Source: Bacteroidia bacterium
Lineage (GTDB): Bacteria > Bacteroidota > Bacteroidia > Chitinophagales > Saprospiraceae
NCBI GenBank assembly: GCA_030426765.1
Contig: JAUHXV010000031.1
Coordinates: 1-39,773, forward strand
Length of the DNA stretch: 39,773 nucleotides
Reading direction: 5' to 3'
Shown here in pieces: positions 1 to 7,007 of this stretch. A program made the position numbers and the translations under genes. The notes under the pieces were generated by a model. The model did no database searches. It was not told the DNA's origin and saw nothing but the letters and a program-made list of their open reading frames with translations. Within the stretch, counting starts at the first letter, position 1; each line of letters begins with the position of its first letter.

Positions 1-422
1 CCAAGGGAACGCACGCCTTCCTGGATTCGCGCACCCCCGCTGTCATTAAGTCCGACCAGAGGTACACCATTTTCCACTGCCAGGTCCATGATCTTACAGA
101 TCTTCTCCGCATGCGTCTCTGACAGCGAACCACCAAACACAGTAAAGTCCTGCGCATAGGCATATACGAGACGTCCGTCAATCGTGCCATACCCGGTGAC
201 TACGCCATCGCCATAGATCTTCTGCCTCGCCATCCCGAAATCTGTAGTTCGGTGGACGACCATCATGCCGATCTCTTCGAAGGTATTATCATCAAAAAGC
301 AACTGAATACGCTCCCGGGCAGAGAGTTTGCCTTTGGCATGCTGCTTTTCTAATCTGTCCTGACCACCACCTAATGCTGCCTTCGCCTGCCTGTCGAGCA
401 ATTCTTTGTTTTTCTTATCCAT
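1..422 (-). CDS. Acyl-CoA carboxylase beta subunit (carboxyltransferase), 5' part
   Basis: N-terminal 140 codons of a biotin-dependent acyl-CoA carboxylase carboxyltransferase (propionyl- or methylcrotonyl-CoA type); the rest lies beyond the left edge. The protein begins [20 protein letters not shown] and contains [15 protein letters not shown], then [14 protein letters not shown] and [16 protein letters not shown], ending in [12 protein letters not shown], which is the acyl-CoA-binding crotonase-fold signature of this family. The family transfers a carboxyl group from carboxybiotin to an acyl-CoA in the cytoplasm. The ATG at 420-422 is the natural start because the family begins just before this charged helix. 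The substrate cannot be decided from this fragment. It is probably the last core gene before the accessory island on its 5' side. Confidence 0.9.
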   Translation of the reverse strand, partial: MDKKNKELLDRQAKAALGGGQDRLEKQHAKGKLSARERIQLLFDDNTFEEIGMMVVHRTTDFGMARQKIYGDGVVTGYGTIDGRLVYAYAQDFTVFGGSLSETHAEKICKIMDLAVENGVPLVGLNDSGGARIQEGVRSL

Positions 423-450
423 ACTGTTGGTAACTTAGTGTCAAATTCCG

Positions 451-471
451 CAAATAGTATATAACTATTTG
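451..471. promoter_or_regulatory. 8-bp inverted repeat upstream of the carboxylase gene
   Basis: CAAATAGT / ACTATTTG separated by ATATA is a perfect dyad about 30 bases upstream of the carboxylase start. On the minus strand it overlaps a TATACTATTTG stretch that resembles, with one extra base, the Bacteroidota -7 box TAnnTTTG. It could be an operator or only an AT-rich promoter palindrome. No regulator is encoded nearby. Confidence 0.35.
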
Positions 472-505
472 ATTTTGTTGGCATTATATTCAAACATTGA
501 TTTTT

Positions 506-517
506 CAGGGCGAACAT
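506..517 (+). repeat. Left copy of island-end direct repeat (candidate att site)
   Basis: CAGGGCGAACAT here recurs exactly at 5632-5643, and its last 11 bases recur again at 5644-5654. The two places are the outer ends of a run of accessory genes that includes a tyrosine recombinase. Short identical repeats at both ends of an integrase-carrying segment are what integration leaves behind. Read as attL by inference. Confidence 0.55.
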
Positions 518-700
518 GGGGTACTCTCACCCTGCATTTCCAGCTCAATTTTAATTAAAAAAAACCGGATCACCACTGCTCCCAACCCGGCTAAAATCAA
601 CATTAGAACGACTCTCTTCAATGGTTGTATGATAGTTCACCTTAATTACTCTTTTTGAGGCTTTGGAGCTTTGATCAAACTTTTGAGCACCACCTCATAA
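518..700. other. Intergenic stretch, no gene seen
   Basis: AT-rich non-coding stretch between the left repeat and the methyltransferase fragment. The frame of the fragment is closed by a TAA at 698-700. The only structure noted is a weak CCGG...CCGG pairing next to a run of A's at 558-592, which could be a poor minus-strand terminator. No open frame here extends the methyltransferase towards its missing catalytic motif. Confidence 0.5.
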
Positions 701-1162
701 AGACATGTAGGCATAAAGTATGTCATCACGACAGAAATGATGTCAACTCCAATGTACCGTGCACCAGCTCCGGTGATGATCGCCCAGGGGTTAAATTACA
801 AATCCAACATTATGTGGTACCAGATCAGAATGAATGGAGGCCCCGGTGGCAGAGGTGTTCGGTTTTATTTCTGCAATGTAACAGAAGTGTTGCTTTTTGG
901 AGTTCGAGGCAAACATGCCCGTACACTCCAGCCTGGACGTACACAAATAAATATCGTTTCATCCAGGAAAAGAGAGCATAGCCGGAAGCCTGACGAACAA
1001 TATGATATTTTTGAATCTTGTAGTTCTGGTCCTTTTCTTGAAATGTTTGCCAGAGGTAATCGTAAAGGATGGACATGCTGGGGCAACCAGGCAGAGGAGT
1101 ATTTTCCCGAATGGAATACCTACAAAAATCATTCTCAGAGTACATCCAAAAAGCAAAAGTAA
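701..1162 (+). pseudogene. MT-A70-family adenine methyltransferase, C-terminal remnant
   Basis: The frame is open from 701 with first ATG at 737 (141 aa). From about residue 13 it reads like the C-terminal half of an MT-A70-like DNA/RNA adenine-N6 methyltransferase: GLNYKSNIMW, then GGPGGRGVRFYFCNVTEVLL, FGVRGKHARTL, KREHSRKPDEQYD, SGPFLEMFARGNRKGW and TCWGNQA, ending NHSQS. These are the conserved blocks that follow the catalytic DPPW motif. DPPW and the whole N-terminal AdoMet-binding part are absent in every frame upstream, and a stop lies at 698-700. The gene is therefore a 5'-deleted remnant and probably inactive, although the downstream part is intact and not frameshifted. It sits inside the accessory island, where methyltransferases are common cargo. 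Confidence 0.7.
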
Positions 1163-1189
1163 TTTTATGTTACACCAAATGATCCCACT

Positions 1190-1369
1190 ATGAGCTTGAT
1201 GACATTTAAAGGTCTTAATGAAGGTGAATATTTTGAATTTGATCCTCAACGTTGCAATATTGATCTTGATGGCCCAAGAATTATTGTTAATACTTTCGAT
1301 GGCGATACATTCATCCTGGACGTATCGGAATTCAAAAGGCTTCAAGAAGCATTTGATGCACCCCGATAA
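1190..1369 (+). CDS. Small acidic hypothetical protein (59 aa)
   Basis: A short open frame beginning MSLMTFKGLNEGEYFEFD and ending KRLQEAFDAPR. It is acidic, with alternating hydrophobic residues in the middle (IIVNTFDGDTFILDVSEF) that suggest a small beta-rich fold followed by a C-terminal helix. It starts 27 bases after the methyltransferase remnant and ends 14 bases before the next gene, with all three on the same strand, so co-transcription is likely. The tight packing and protein-like composition favour a real gene. No family is recognised. Confidence 0.5.
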   Translation: MSLMTFKGLNEGEYFEFDPQRCNIDLDGPRIIVNTFDGDTFILDVSEFKRLQEAFDAPR

Positions 1370-1383
1370 AAACATAGATCGGT

Positions 1384-2118
1384 ATGATTGAAAACGAACA
1401 AAGCTTCAACGCTTGGGAGTATTCTGCCAAAATTGTAGCAATTGCTGTAATCTCTGCTTCAGTGCTACTTGGATTTTTTTTATCCTTTTGTATCATCTAT
1501 TTTCCTCCTAAAACCATAGGCAACCAGCTTGTAAATTGGGGTCTATTGGGTGATTTTTTCGGTGGAATATTGGCAACAATTATTTCATTAGCAAGTCTAG
1601 GTATTACAATTTATCTGGCCCTAATACTACATAGGATTGAAAGAGAGAATAGTGTCAAAAATATTAGTGCTCAAAAAAGCATGGTCAGGATGCAATTCAA
1701 GTTTCAAGAGCTTACAGCATTTATTTCAACTTATGATGATGCCTTTAGTTCCGTTCTATTGGTGAAACCTAATATTGGTTTAGGTACACGGAATCCAATC
1801 AGAGCAGCTCAAGATGAAATTACCACCCTAAACAACTCTATTGACAAAGCAAGAAACTCAATATATAATGCAACTGAACGTATCCGAACTTTATTCCCTG
1901 AATTAAGAGGGATAAATTCCAATCACTTTCTGCAAACTCTTGATAATAGCTTTTTAAATGCTGTGGACATGGCTAAAAGTTTAAACAATCAGTTCATTAT
2001 TAAAGGGATCTCGGCCCAAGAAAGAGACAATTTCAATACTACTTTAGGAATCTCAGAAATGAACTATCGTTCAACAATCTTTCATCTAACAGCATGGTTA
2101 GAATCTGATGAAATTTAG
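1384..2118 (+). CDS. Membrane protein resembling AbiC-type abortive infection proteins
   Basis: A 244-aa protein with two N-terminal membrane helices (about residues 18-40 and 56-82) joined by a loop containing NWGLLGDFFGG, then a long cytoplasmic, mostly helical region with coiled-coil character (residues 83-244). A W-G-x-x-GDFFGG loop between two helices followed by helices is the layout of the putative phage abortive-infection (AbiC-like) family. That family also has a longer C-terminal part, so this is a short member or a relative. Known family role: suggested phage defence, poorly characterised. The gene lies in an integrase-bearing island and probably forms a transcription unit with the two upstream frames. 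The resemblance is by motif only. Confidence 0.6.
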   Translation: MIENEQSFNAWEYSAKIVAIAVISASVLLGFFLSFCIIYFPPKTIGNQLVNWGLLGDFFGGILATIISLASLGITIYLALILHRIERENSVKNISAQKSMVRMQFKFQELTAFISTYDDAFSSVLLVKPNIGLGTRNPIRAAQDEITTLNNSIDKARNSIYNATERIRTLFPELRGINSNHFLQTLDNSFLNAVDMAKSLNNQFIIKGISAQERDNFNTTLGISEMNYRSTIFHLTAWLESDEI

Positions 2119-2136
2119 TTCAACTTCTCCAGCACA

Positions 2137-2200
2137 TCATCAACCACATTGTCCAGCTCGTCGGCTCCGGTGGGCGAAAATATATTCTTTCAGTGGTAAT
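2137..2200 (+). repeat. Left copy of imperfect direct repeat flanking the fulvocin cassette
   Basis: The core at 2137-2162 (tcatcaaccacattgtcc, one variable base, gctcgtc) matches 4352-4377 at 25 of 26 positions. The similarity decays over the next 35 or so bases (ctccgg...gaaaatat/gaaaatag). On the minus strand the core could encode DE(L/Q)DNVVDD followed by a stop, as if it were the tail of a lost gene. Each copy lies about 60-70 bases beyond the stop codon of a minus-strand gene. Confidence 0.7.
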
Positions 2201-2233
2201 CTGTAACATCCATAGATGCTATAGAGACTTAGA

Positions 2234-3286
2234 TCAATTTCCAGATACGATACCATTCTTTGAAAGCAACTCTTCAAATAACTTCCTATACCTCCCTTGG
2301 TATTTCTGATTGTATCCTGAGTAAGAAAATAGGTACTCACCATTTTTATAGAAGTTAAAGTATGGTGCACCTTGCATAGCGAGGGAATTATAGTATTCTA
2401 ATTTTTTATCAATAACAATGTTTTCAGCTGCCCCAGGAAGGTGTTCAAAATTATACACGAGGTCCGGCTCCATATCCGTTCCGACAAATAAATAATAGTG
2501 CTGAAAGGAAATATCATTGCTCTTCTCTTTAAAAAAATAATGAAAATCATCCATTGACAGGAAGCATTTAGAACAATACTGATGCCAAGTTTCTATTAGG
2601 ACCAAATCACTGTTGGAAGCCAAATCACTTAAGTGCTCATTCTCTGAGGCAAATGAAAAATCATTTATATTATGACTCGGTAAATAGGTTTTAGCAACAT
2701 TAATCGTGGAGTCTGGGTAAAAGATAAATGAAAAGTACATCAGCAAAACAATCGTTGGAATAAATAAAATATAAAATGAATTCCTTTTCAAATACGCTCC
2801 GAGTATAAGTGCCAAGATTGAAACTGAGATACCGTTGAGAAATAAATCACCCACCATAATAATGTATAAAACAAAATAAGCCAACAAACCCAATGAGAGG
2901 AACAATATGTAAACAGCTTTTTTCTCGGGCTTTTTATAAGATATTATAGCAAATCCAGCAACAAAATAAAATATTAGGCAGATCAACATAGTATATTGGT
3001 TGGCGTGGCTGCTTAGAGTAAAAGCACCAGTAAAACCAATTGAGAAAATGCTAAAAAATATTACTGGATTAAAGTAAGAAAACAGATATCCTATCATTAA
3101 TCCAGAGAAAATAAAAATGTTATACAGAAATCGTATTTCAATAAAAACATTAATTAGAAGTATACACGATACACCAATAAGCAGAGCAATAATGTGTGGT
3201 ATTGCTTTTTTCACAACGAAGGATTTAATAAAAAATCCATATGTTGAAAACATAATAATAATAGATGACAAAACAATATCTCTCAT
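2234..3286 (-). CDS. Polytopic membrane protein with C-terminal thioredoxin-like domain
   Basis: A 350-aa protein. Residues 1-190 hold about seven membrane helices. The remaining C-terminal 150 residues form a thioredoxin-like domain with ETWHQYCSKC (Cys238 and Cys241, CxxC after a W) and a GAPYF segment whose Pro308 sits where thioredoxins have the cis-proline. By topology the domain should face the periplasm. The family-level role is thiol-disulfide exchange with membrane anchoring, like MauE/DsbD-type partners. It begins 41 bases after a cysteine-rich fulvocin C-related gene on the same strand, so a role in forming or reducing that product's disulfides is a reasonable inference. The start MRDIVLSSIIIM leads directly into the first helix. 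Confidence 0.7.
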   Translation of the reverse strand: MRDIVLSSIIIMFSTYGFFIKSFVVKKAIPHIIALLIGVSCILLINVFIEIRFLYNIFIFSGLMIGYLFSYFNPVIFFSIFSIGFTGAFTLSSHANQYTMLICLIFYFVAGFAIISYKKPEKKAVYILFLSLGLLAYFVLYIIMVGDLFLNGISVSILALILGAYLKRNSFYILFIPTIVLLMYFSFIFYPDSTINVAKTYLPSHNINDFSFASENEHLSDLASNSDLVLIETWHQYCSKCFLSMDDFHYFFKEKSNDISFQHYYLFVGTDMEPDLVYNFEHLPGAAENIVIDKKLEYYNSLAMQGAPYFNFYKNGEYLFSYSGYNQKYQGRYRKLFEELLSKNGIVSGN

Positions 3287-3327
3287 ATATACTTCTAATT
3301 AATGTACACTAATAAAATTGAAGAGAA

Positions 3328-4023
3328 TCAATAATCATCACAATTCCAAGAATAGCCATCAACACAAAAATGGGTGCAGCTACTTAACCATAGAAGCCCA
3401 CAACCTACAGTAGTTTGACTGCATCCTGTAGTTTCCCATGGCTTGCAGCAATATTGACCTGTAAAACCACAGTTTGACAATTTGCAATCGCAGTTCTGAT
3501 TTTGACCTGGTTTATTAGTCCGCGGAGATATTTTTATTGTAGTTTTCTTTTCGGGGTCAAAAGCATTTTTAATTTCATAAACTCTTTCCATATCAATTCC
3601 ATGACTCTCGGAAGAGTAATCATAAAGTGAGCCTATAGTAGCATACCTTTCATCCTCAGTTGCTATTTTTCCAAATTTAACATCCCATTCAACTAGCAAA
3701 GTAAGGCCACCTTCAGAATTCAGTCCCTTTAAGTATTCTGAATAGGTTAAAGAACGCTTCAACTCCTCAAATTGGGATCTCCAGTCTGCATTAATATCCT
3801 GAGATAATATTTGATCAATCTTGTCAACCCATATCTCATACTGATTCTTCGGACTCACTTTTCCCCAAATATCAAGCCTCGATCCTGGATGCGCAATTAT
3901 TTGCTCAACTATTTGGGTTCTTGTGAAGTTAGTAGATGGTGTAAATTCCTCTGACTGCTGGCAGCCAAAAGCCAAGAAAGTTACTAGGGTTGCTACTGCA
4001 ACCAAGTAATTAATACTTTTCAT
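3328..4023 (-). CDS. Fulvocin C-related cysteine-rich lipoprotein
   Basis: A 231-aa protein starting MKSINYLVAVATLVTFLAFG, followed by a lipobox cysteine (LAFGC), so it is exported and lipidated. The upstream in-frame extension to 4155 has no signal sequence and is rejected. Residues 20 to about 175 are a mixed, charged domain. The C-terminal 55 residues are strikingly cysteine-rich, with ten Cys in the pattern CDC...C...CC...C...C...C...C...C; GCGLLWLSSCTHFC is the recognisable piece. This matches proteins annotated as bacteriocin fulvocin C-related, named after the small disulfide-rich bacteriocin of Myxococcus fulvus. Whether it is toxic, a precursor or a surface protein is unknown. The downstream CxxC membrane gene suggests disulfide handling. 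A likely -7 box, TAGTTTTG (minus strand), lies at 4153-4160. Confidence 0.75.
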   Translation of the reverse strand: MKSINYLVAVATLVTFLAFGCQQSEEFTPSTNFTRTQIVEQIIAHPGSRLDIWGKVSPKNQYEIWVDKIDQILSQDINADWRSQFEELKRSLTYSEYLKGLNSEGGLTLLVEWDVKFGKIATEDERYATIGSLYDYSSESHGIDMERVYEIKNAFDPEKKTTIKISPRTNKPGQNQNCDCKLSNCGFTGQYCCKPWETTGCSQTTVGCGLLWLSSCTHFCVDGYSWNCDDY

Positions 4024-4152
4024 TATTAAAAAATTAAAAGAATTCTTACTTCTTGTTAATGCAGTTTCAGGAGCCTGCATACATATTCTAAGGCCATGTA
4101 ATGGCCCCATTAGCCTCAAGTAAGAGTGTATACGCAATGTCAAAATAGCAAA

Positions 4153-4160
4153 CAAAACTA
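4153..4160 (-). promoter_or_regulatory. -7 box for fulvocin-related gene
   Basis: TAGTTTTG on the minus strand fits TAnnTTTG, about 130 bases upstream of the chosen ATG. This gives a leader of roughly 120 bases that contains a 6-bp hairpin. Prediction from consensus only. Confidence 0.4.
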
Positions 4161-4241
4161 ATTCTGCTAAATATTTTTTTTTACCTGCCTAATTTGGATG
4201 CTCTGCCGTAGTATCAAGAAAGGTATTTACTCCTAGGAGCC

Positions 4242-4249
4242 TATATTTG
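4242..4249 (+). promoter_or_regulatory. Orphan plus-strand -7 box
   Basis: TATATTTG, identical to the boxes in front of both tRNA genes, just downstream of the palindrome CTCCTAGGAG (4230-4239). No ORF follows on the plus strand, and transcription would run antisense into the recombinase gene. It may serve a small or antisense RNA, or be a relic. Confidence 0.35.
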
Positions 4250-4351
4250 AGTTATTTCAATAGTTGTCATACTTGGGTCGAGAAAAGCCACAGAAGAATA
4301 TTGGGGACCTAGAGAGTTAGACTGGAATATCATATAGTCTTATAAAAAAGG

Positions 4352-4420
4352 TCATCAACCACATTGTCCTGCTCGTCAGTCCTCCGGATGGACAGAAAAT
4401 AGATTTTGGTAGTGCCGAGA
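4352..4420 (+). repeat. Right copy of imperfect direct repeat flanking the fulvocin cassette
   Basis: Partner of 2137-2200. The core at 4352-4377 differs at one base of 26, and similarity then fades. It lies just past the stop of the recombinase gene, while the other copy lies just past the stop of the thioredoxin-like gene. The two copies therefore bracket the fulvocin-related plus thioredoxin-like pair, about 2.2 kb. Confidence 0.7.
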
Positions 4421-4436
4421 GAGACTGGAGGATAAA

Positions 4437-5615
4437 TTAGAACATTGACTTAGCCGCTTTATCAAGAGCCTCACCTTGCTTGATCTCATTGGCATAGGCC
4501 ATAGTCGCTTTGAGATCAGAATGACCAAGTAACTCCTGTAAGACACGGAGGTCAGAGCCACTCTGGAGCCAAATGTTTGAAAACGTATTCCGGGCCACAT
4601 GGAATGTCAGGTGCTTACTGATCCCGGAAAGCTTTTCAACCTTGGCCAGATAAGTCTGATTGACACTGTTGTTTTTTGCGCCAACATGCCTGAGATATTT
4701 CTCCTTGTTTGTTTTCATCATTGAGCTTTTCATCTTGACGAAAGGAAACACATACTCACCATTATCCGGCAATCCTTCAAGGCATGCGGTCATCATTGGA
4801 TTCATCTCAATATTAAACTCCTTTTTTGATTTTTGGGAGGTGTATTTCAAGCGACCGGCTTCAATATTTGATGATTTCAACGTCAGTGCATCAAAAGCCC
4901 TCATGCCTCTGGCCATCGTTGCAAAGACAAACATCTGTCGCGCGAAGTGCACTTTGCCAGTCAGCTCCAGCGACCTGATTATATTGAACTCCTCAAGTGA
5001 GTATTTCTCCTTTGTTCCATGCCCTTTGGGAATCTTGAAGTCAAGCAATGGATTTGATTTGACATATCCCTGGTTGATCAGTCTTTTAAAAAGTGCATTG
5101 AGTCCGGACAGATACAGTCCTCTTGTACCGGGACCAATATTGCTCCTGATTAAATATAAATTGAATGACTCAACCCATGTCTCATTTATTCCTGAGAGCT
5201 GAGGTGATAGCCCAGAGGACACTATTTTTTGACGGATATATTTGAAGGTGTTGGCTCTGGAGATAGATCCCTGATCTTTTAAAGAGCTTTCTCTGGCTTC
5301 CAAATGATCAATGATGCTGGCTCCTCCGGTATAGTACCTGAAAAAGTCTCTTGGGCTAACAGGCTCCTCATTGAATTCACAGTCCAGGAGATATGCTTTG
5401 GCCTCAGAGAGCTTTTTATGGATTAGCCGGTTGATTCTGACAGACTCCGGATGTTTGGCCTTGACAGAGGCTTTATTGCGATCCAAGAAATCAGGCTCAA
5501 TGAAACAAATTTGTTTCTTAAACTTGCGTCTTGAAACGATAAATTGTAAGTAAATTGGAGACTTGCCGGACTTGTAATTCCTGTCCTTTGGTATGTAAAT
5601 CTCAACACTGGCCAT
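4437..5615 (-). CDS. Tyrosine recombinase / integrase (Bacteroidota type)
   Basis: A 392-aa site-specific recombinase. The N-terminal part (MASVEIYIPKDRNYKSGKSP) is the Arm-type DNA-binding beta region, followed by a SAM-like core-binding domain (about 90-200) and the catalytic domain. The active-site residues are all visible: Arg239 (MARGMRAFD), His339 and Arg342 (FHVARNTF), His365 (LLGHSD) and Tyr374 (MAYANE). The start at 5615 is preferred to the longer frame from 5654, because the extra residues are encoded by the tandem repeat ATGTTCGCCCT and look like att sequence. Such enzymes integrate and excise islands and conjugative transposons. It sits at one end of the accessory segment, next to the repeat, as expected. 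It looks intact. Confidence 0.93.
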   Translation of the reverse strand: MASVEIYIPKDRNYKSGKSPIYLQFIVSRRKFKKQICFIEPDFLDRNKASVKAKHPESVRINRLIHKKLSEAKAYLLDCEFNEEPVSPRDFFRYYTGGASIIDHLEARESSLKDQGSISRANTFKYIRQKIVSSGLSPQLSGINETWVESFNLYLIRSNIGPGTRGLYLSGLNALFKRLINQGYVKSNPLLDFKIPKGHGTKEKYSLEEFNIIRSLELTGKVHFARQMFVFATMARGMRAFDALTLKSSNIEAGRLKYTSQKSKKEFNIEMNPMMTACLEGLPDNGEYVFPFVKMKSSMMKTNKEKYLRHVGAKNNSVNQTYLAKVEKLSGISKHLTFHVARNTFSNIWLQSGSDLRVLQELLGHSDLKATMAYANEIKQGEALDKAAKSMF

Positions 5616-5631
5616 GAGGCAAATGTAATGC

Positions 5632-5654
5632 CAGGGCGAACATAGGGCGAACAT
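5632..5654 (+). repeat. Right copy of island-end direct repeat, present in tandem (candidate att site)
   Basis: CAGGGCGAACAT (5632-5643) is followed directly by AGGGCGAACAT (5644-5654). The same 12-mer is at 506-517. The tandem starts 16 bases upstream of the recombinase ATG. One copy may be the attachment core and the other a recombinase-binding repeat, or the tandem may record a second integration or excision event. Confidence 0.55.
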
Positions 5655-5788
5655 TTTTTAATTTATGGTGATTCTTGATGCTTTTAGGTACCCTTTCAAT
5701 ATTGGGTTTTAGCAACAAGGAGAGGCAACAGGATACACAGAGAGTTAATAAAATTACTTAGCGCCAAAATAAAGAATAAACAAAGAAA

Positions 5789-7006
5789 ATGATGCAAAGT
5801 CAGCACCCGGGCCCACCCGTATCGAAGCTTGTCAGGGAAATGGAAGAATCCGCCACCCTGAAAATGGCGTCCATGGCACGCGAACTCAGAGAAAAAGGAA
5901 TGGATATCATCGACCTGAGTCTTGGCGAACCTGATTTTGATACGCCCCACCACATCAAAGAAGCCGCCAAAACTGCCCTGGATGACGGATATACGAAGTA
6001 TACACCGGTCAACGGGTTGCCTGAATTGCGTAAAGCCATCGTCAACAAACTAAAGCGAGAATACAATCTCGATTACACGATGAACGAAATCGTCGTTTCC
6101 AACGGGGCGAAGCAGAGTGTCTATAACCTATGCCGGGCCTTACTGGATGACGGGGATGAAGTCATCCTCCCGGCACCGTACTGGGTGTCGTATTACGGGA
6201 TTGTCAAACTAGCCGGAGCGACACCGATAGAAGTTCCATCCTCTATTGACAATGACTTCAAATGTTCCCCGGAAGCCATCGAAGCCTGCATCACGCCTCG
6301 TACGAAATTTATCCTTTACTCTTCTCCCTGCAACCCGAGTGGCTCGGTACTCAGCCTGGAAGAACTGGAAGCCTTAGCCGCGATGCTGAAAAAGCACCCA
6401 CATGTCTATGTAATTTCGGATGAGATCTATCAGCACATCAACTTCACCAACGACCACCATACAATGGCAGCGGTGGAAGGCATGAAAGACCGCACCGTGA
6501 TTATTAATGGCATGGCAAAAGGATATGCCATGACCGGATGGCGACTTGGGTTTACAGCCGGACCGGAATGGATAGCCAAGGCCTGTACTAAGATCCAGGG
6601 GCAGGTCACCAGCGGTGCTTCCTCCTTCGGACAGAAAGCAGCAGCTGTGGCGCTGGACGCAGATCACGGACCTACCCATGATATGGTCAAGGCATTTAAA
6701 AGCCGACGCGACCTCATCATCCGACTACTGGAGGAGATTCCTTTACTGCGCGTCAATCGACCTCAGGGCGCGTTTTATATTTTTCCCGATGTGTCCGGCT
6801 ACTTTGGCAAAACTTCTGGAAGTGGATACGAAGTAAAAGATGCGGATGATCTGAGCCTGTACTTGCTCTCTGAAGCGCATGTCAGTACAGTGTCCGGTGT
6901 GGCGTTTGGCGATCCCAATTGCATTCGGATTTCGTATGCCACATCAGATGCTAAACTCACCGAAGCAGCGCAACGAATCGCCGCGGCACTGGCATCCCTG
7001 AAGTAA
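5789..7006 (+). CDS. Class I pyridoxal-phosphate aminotransferase (aspartate-type)
   Basis: A 405-aa fold-type I aminotransferase of the AspC/prephenate-aspartate group, length normal. Visible landmarks: DLSLGEPDFDTP near residue 45, YTPVNGLPELR in the substrate/helix region, SNGAKQS for phosphate-group contacts, SSPCNPSG, SDEIYQHI carrying the Asp that pairs with the pyridine nitrogen, and NGMAKGYAMTGWRLG with the Schiff-base lysine at about 244. It would transfer an amino group between aspartate (or an aromatic amino acid) and 2-oxoglutarate in the cytosol. The start may be either of two adjacent ATGs (5789, 5792). It is the first core gene beyond the island and converges with the next gene, one base between their stop codons. 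Confidence 0.9.
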   Translation: MMQSQHPGPPVSKLVREMEESATLKMASMARELREKGMDIIDLSLGEPDFDTPHHIKEAAKTALDDGYTKYTPVNGLPELRKAIVNKLKREYNLDYTMNEIVVSNGAKQSVYNLCRALLDDGDEVILPAPYWVSYYGIVKLAGATPIEVPSSIDNDFKCSPEAIEACITPRTKFILYSSPCNPSGSVLSLEELEALAAMLKKHPHVYVISDEIYQHINFTNDHHTMAAVEGMKDRTVIINGMAKGYAMTGWRLGFTAGPEWIAKACTKIQGQVTSGASSFGQKAAAVALDADHGPTHDMVKAFKSRRDLIIRLLEEIPLLRVNRPQGAFYIFPDVSGYFGKTSGSGYEVKDADDLSLYLLSEAHVSTVSGVAFGDPNCIRISYATSDAKLTEAAQRIAAALASLK

Positions 7007-7007
7007 A

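Larger units (their letters stand above)
4024..4351. other. Divergent promoter region, no gene
   Basis: No credible ORF on either strand. It holds the leader and promoter of the fulvocin-related gene (minus strand), a short hairpin GGCCAT-gta-ATGGCC at 4092-4106 inside that leader, the palindrome CTCCTAGGAG at 4230-4239, and a plus-strand TATATTTG at 4242-4249. The remainder up to the second copy of the direct repeat shows nothing recognisable. Confidence 0.5.

Noticed and set aside
655..981. 108-aa frame overlapping the methyltransferase remnant
   Set aside because: Another frame of the same DNA; Cys/His/Arg-rich nonsense translation, while the overlapping frame matches MT-A70 blocks.
4024..4155. 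Longer start for the fulvocin-related lipoprotein
   Set aside because: The 44 extra residues bury the signal peptide and lipobox, and the stretch includes the leader hairpin and most of the leader predicted from the -7 box at 4153-4160.
4660..5202. 180-aa plus-strand frame inside the recombinase gene
   Set aside because: Antisense to a gene with all catalytic residues intact; low-complexity hydrophobic translation without a family pattern.
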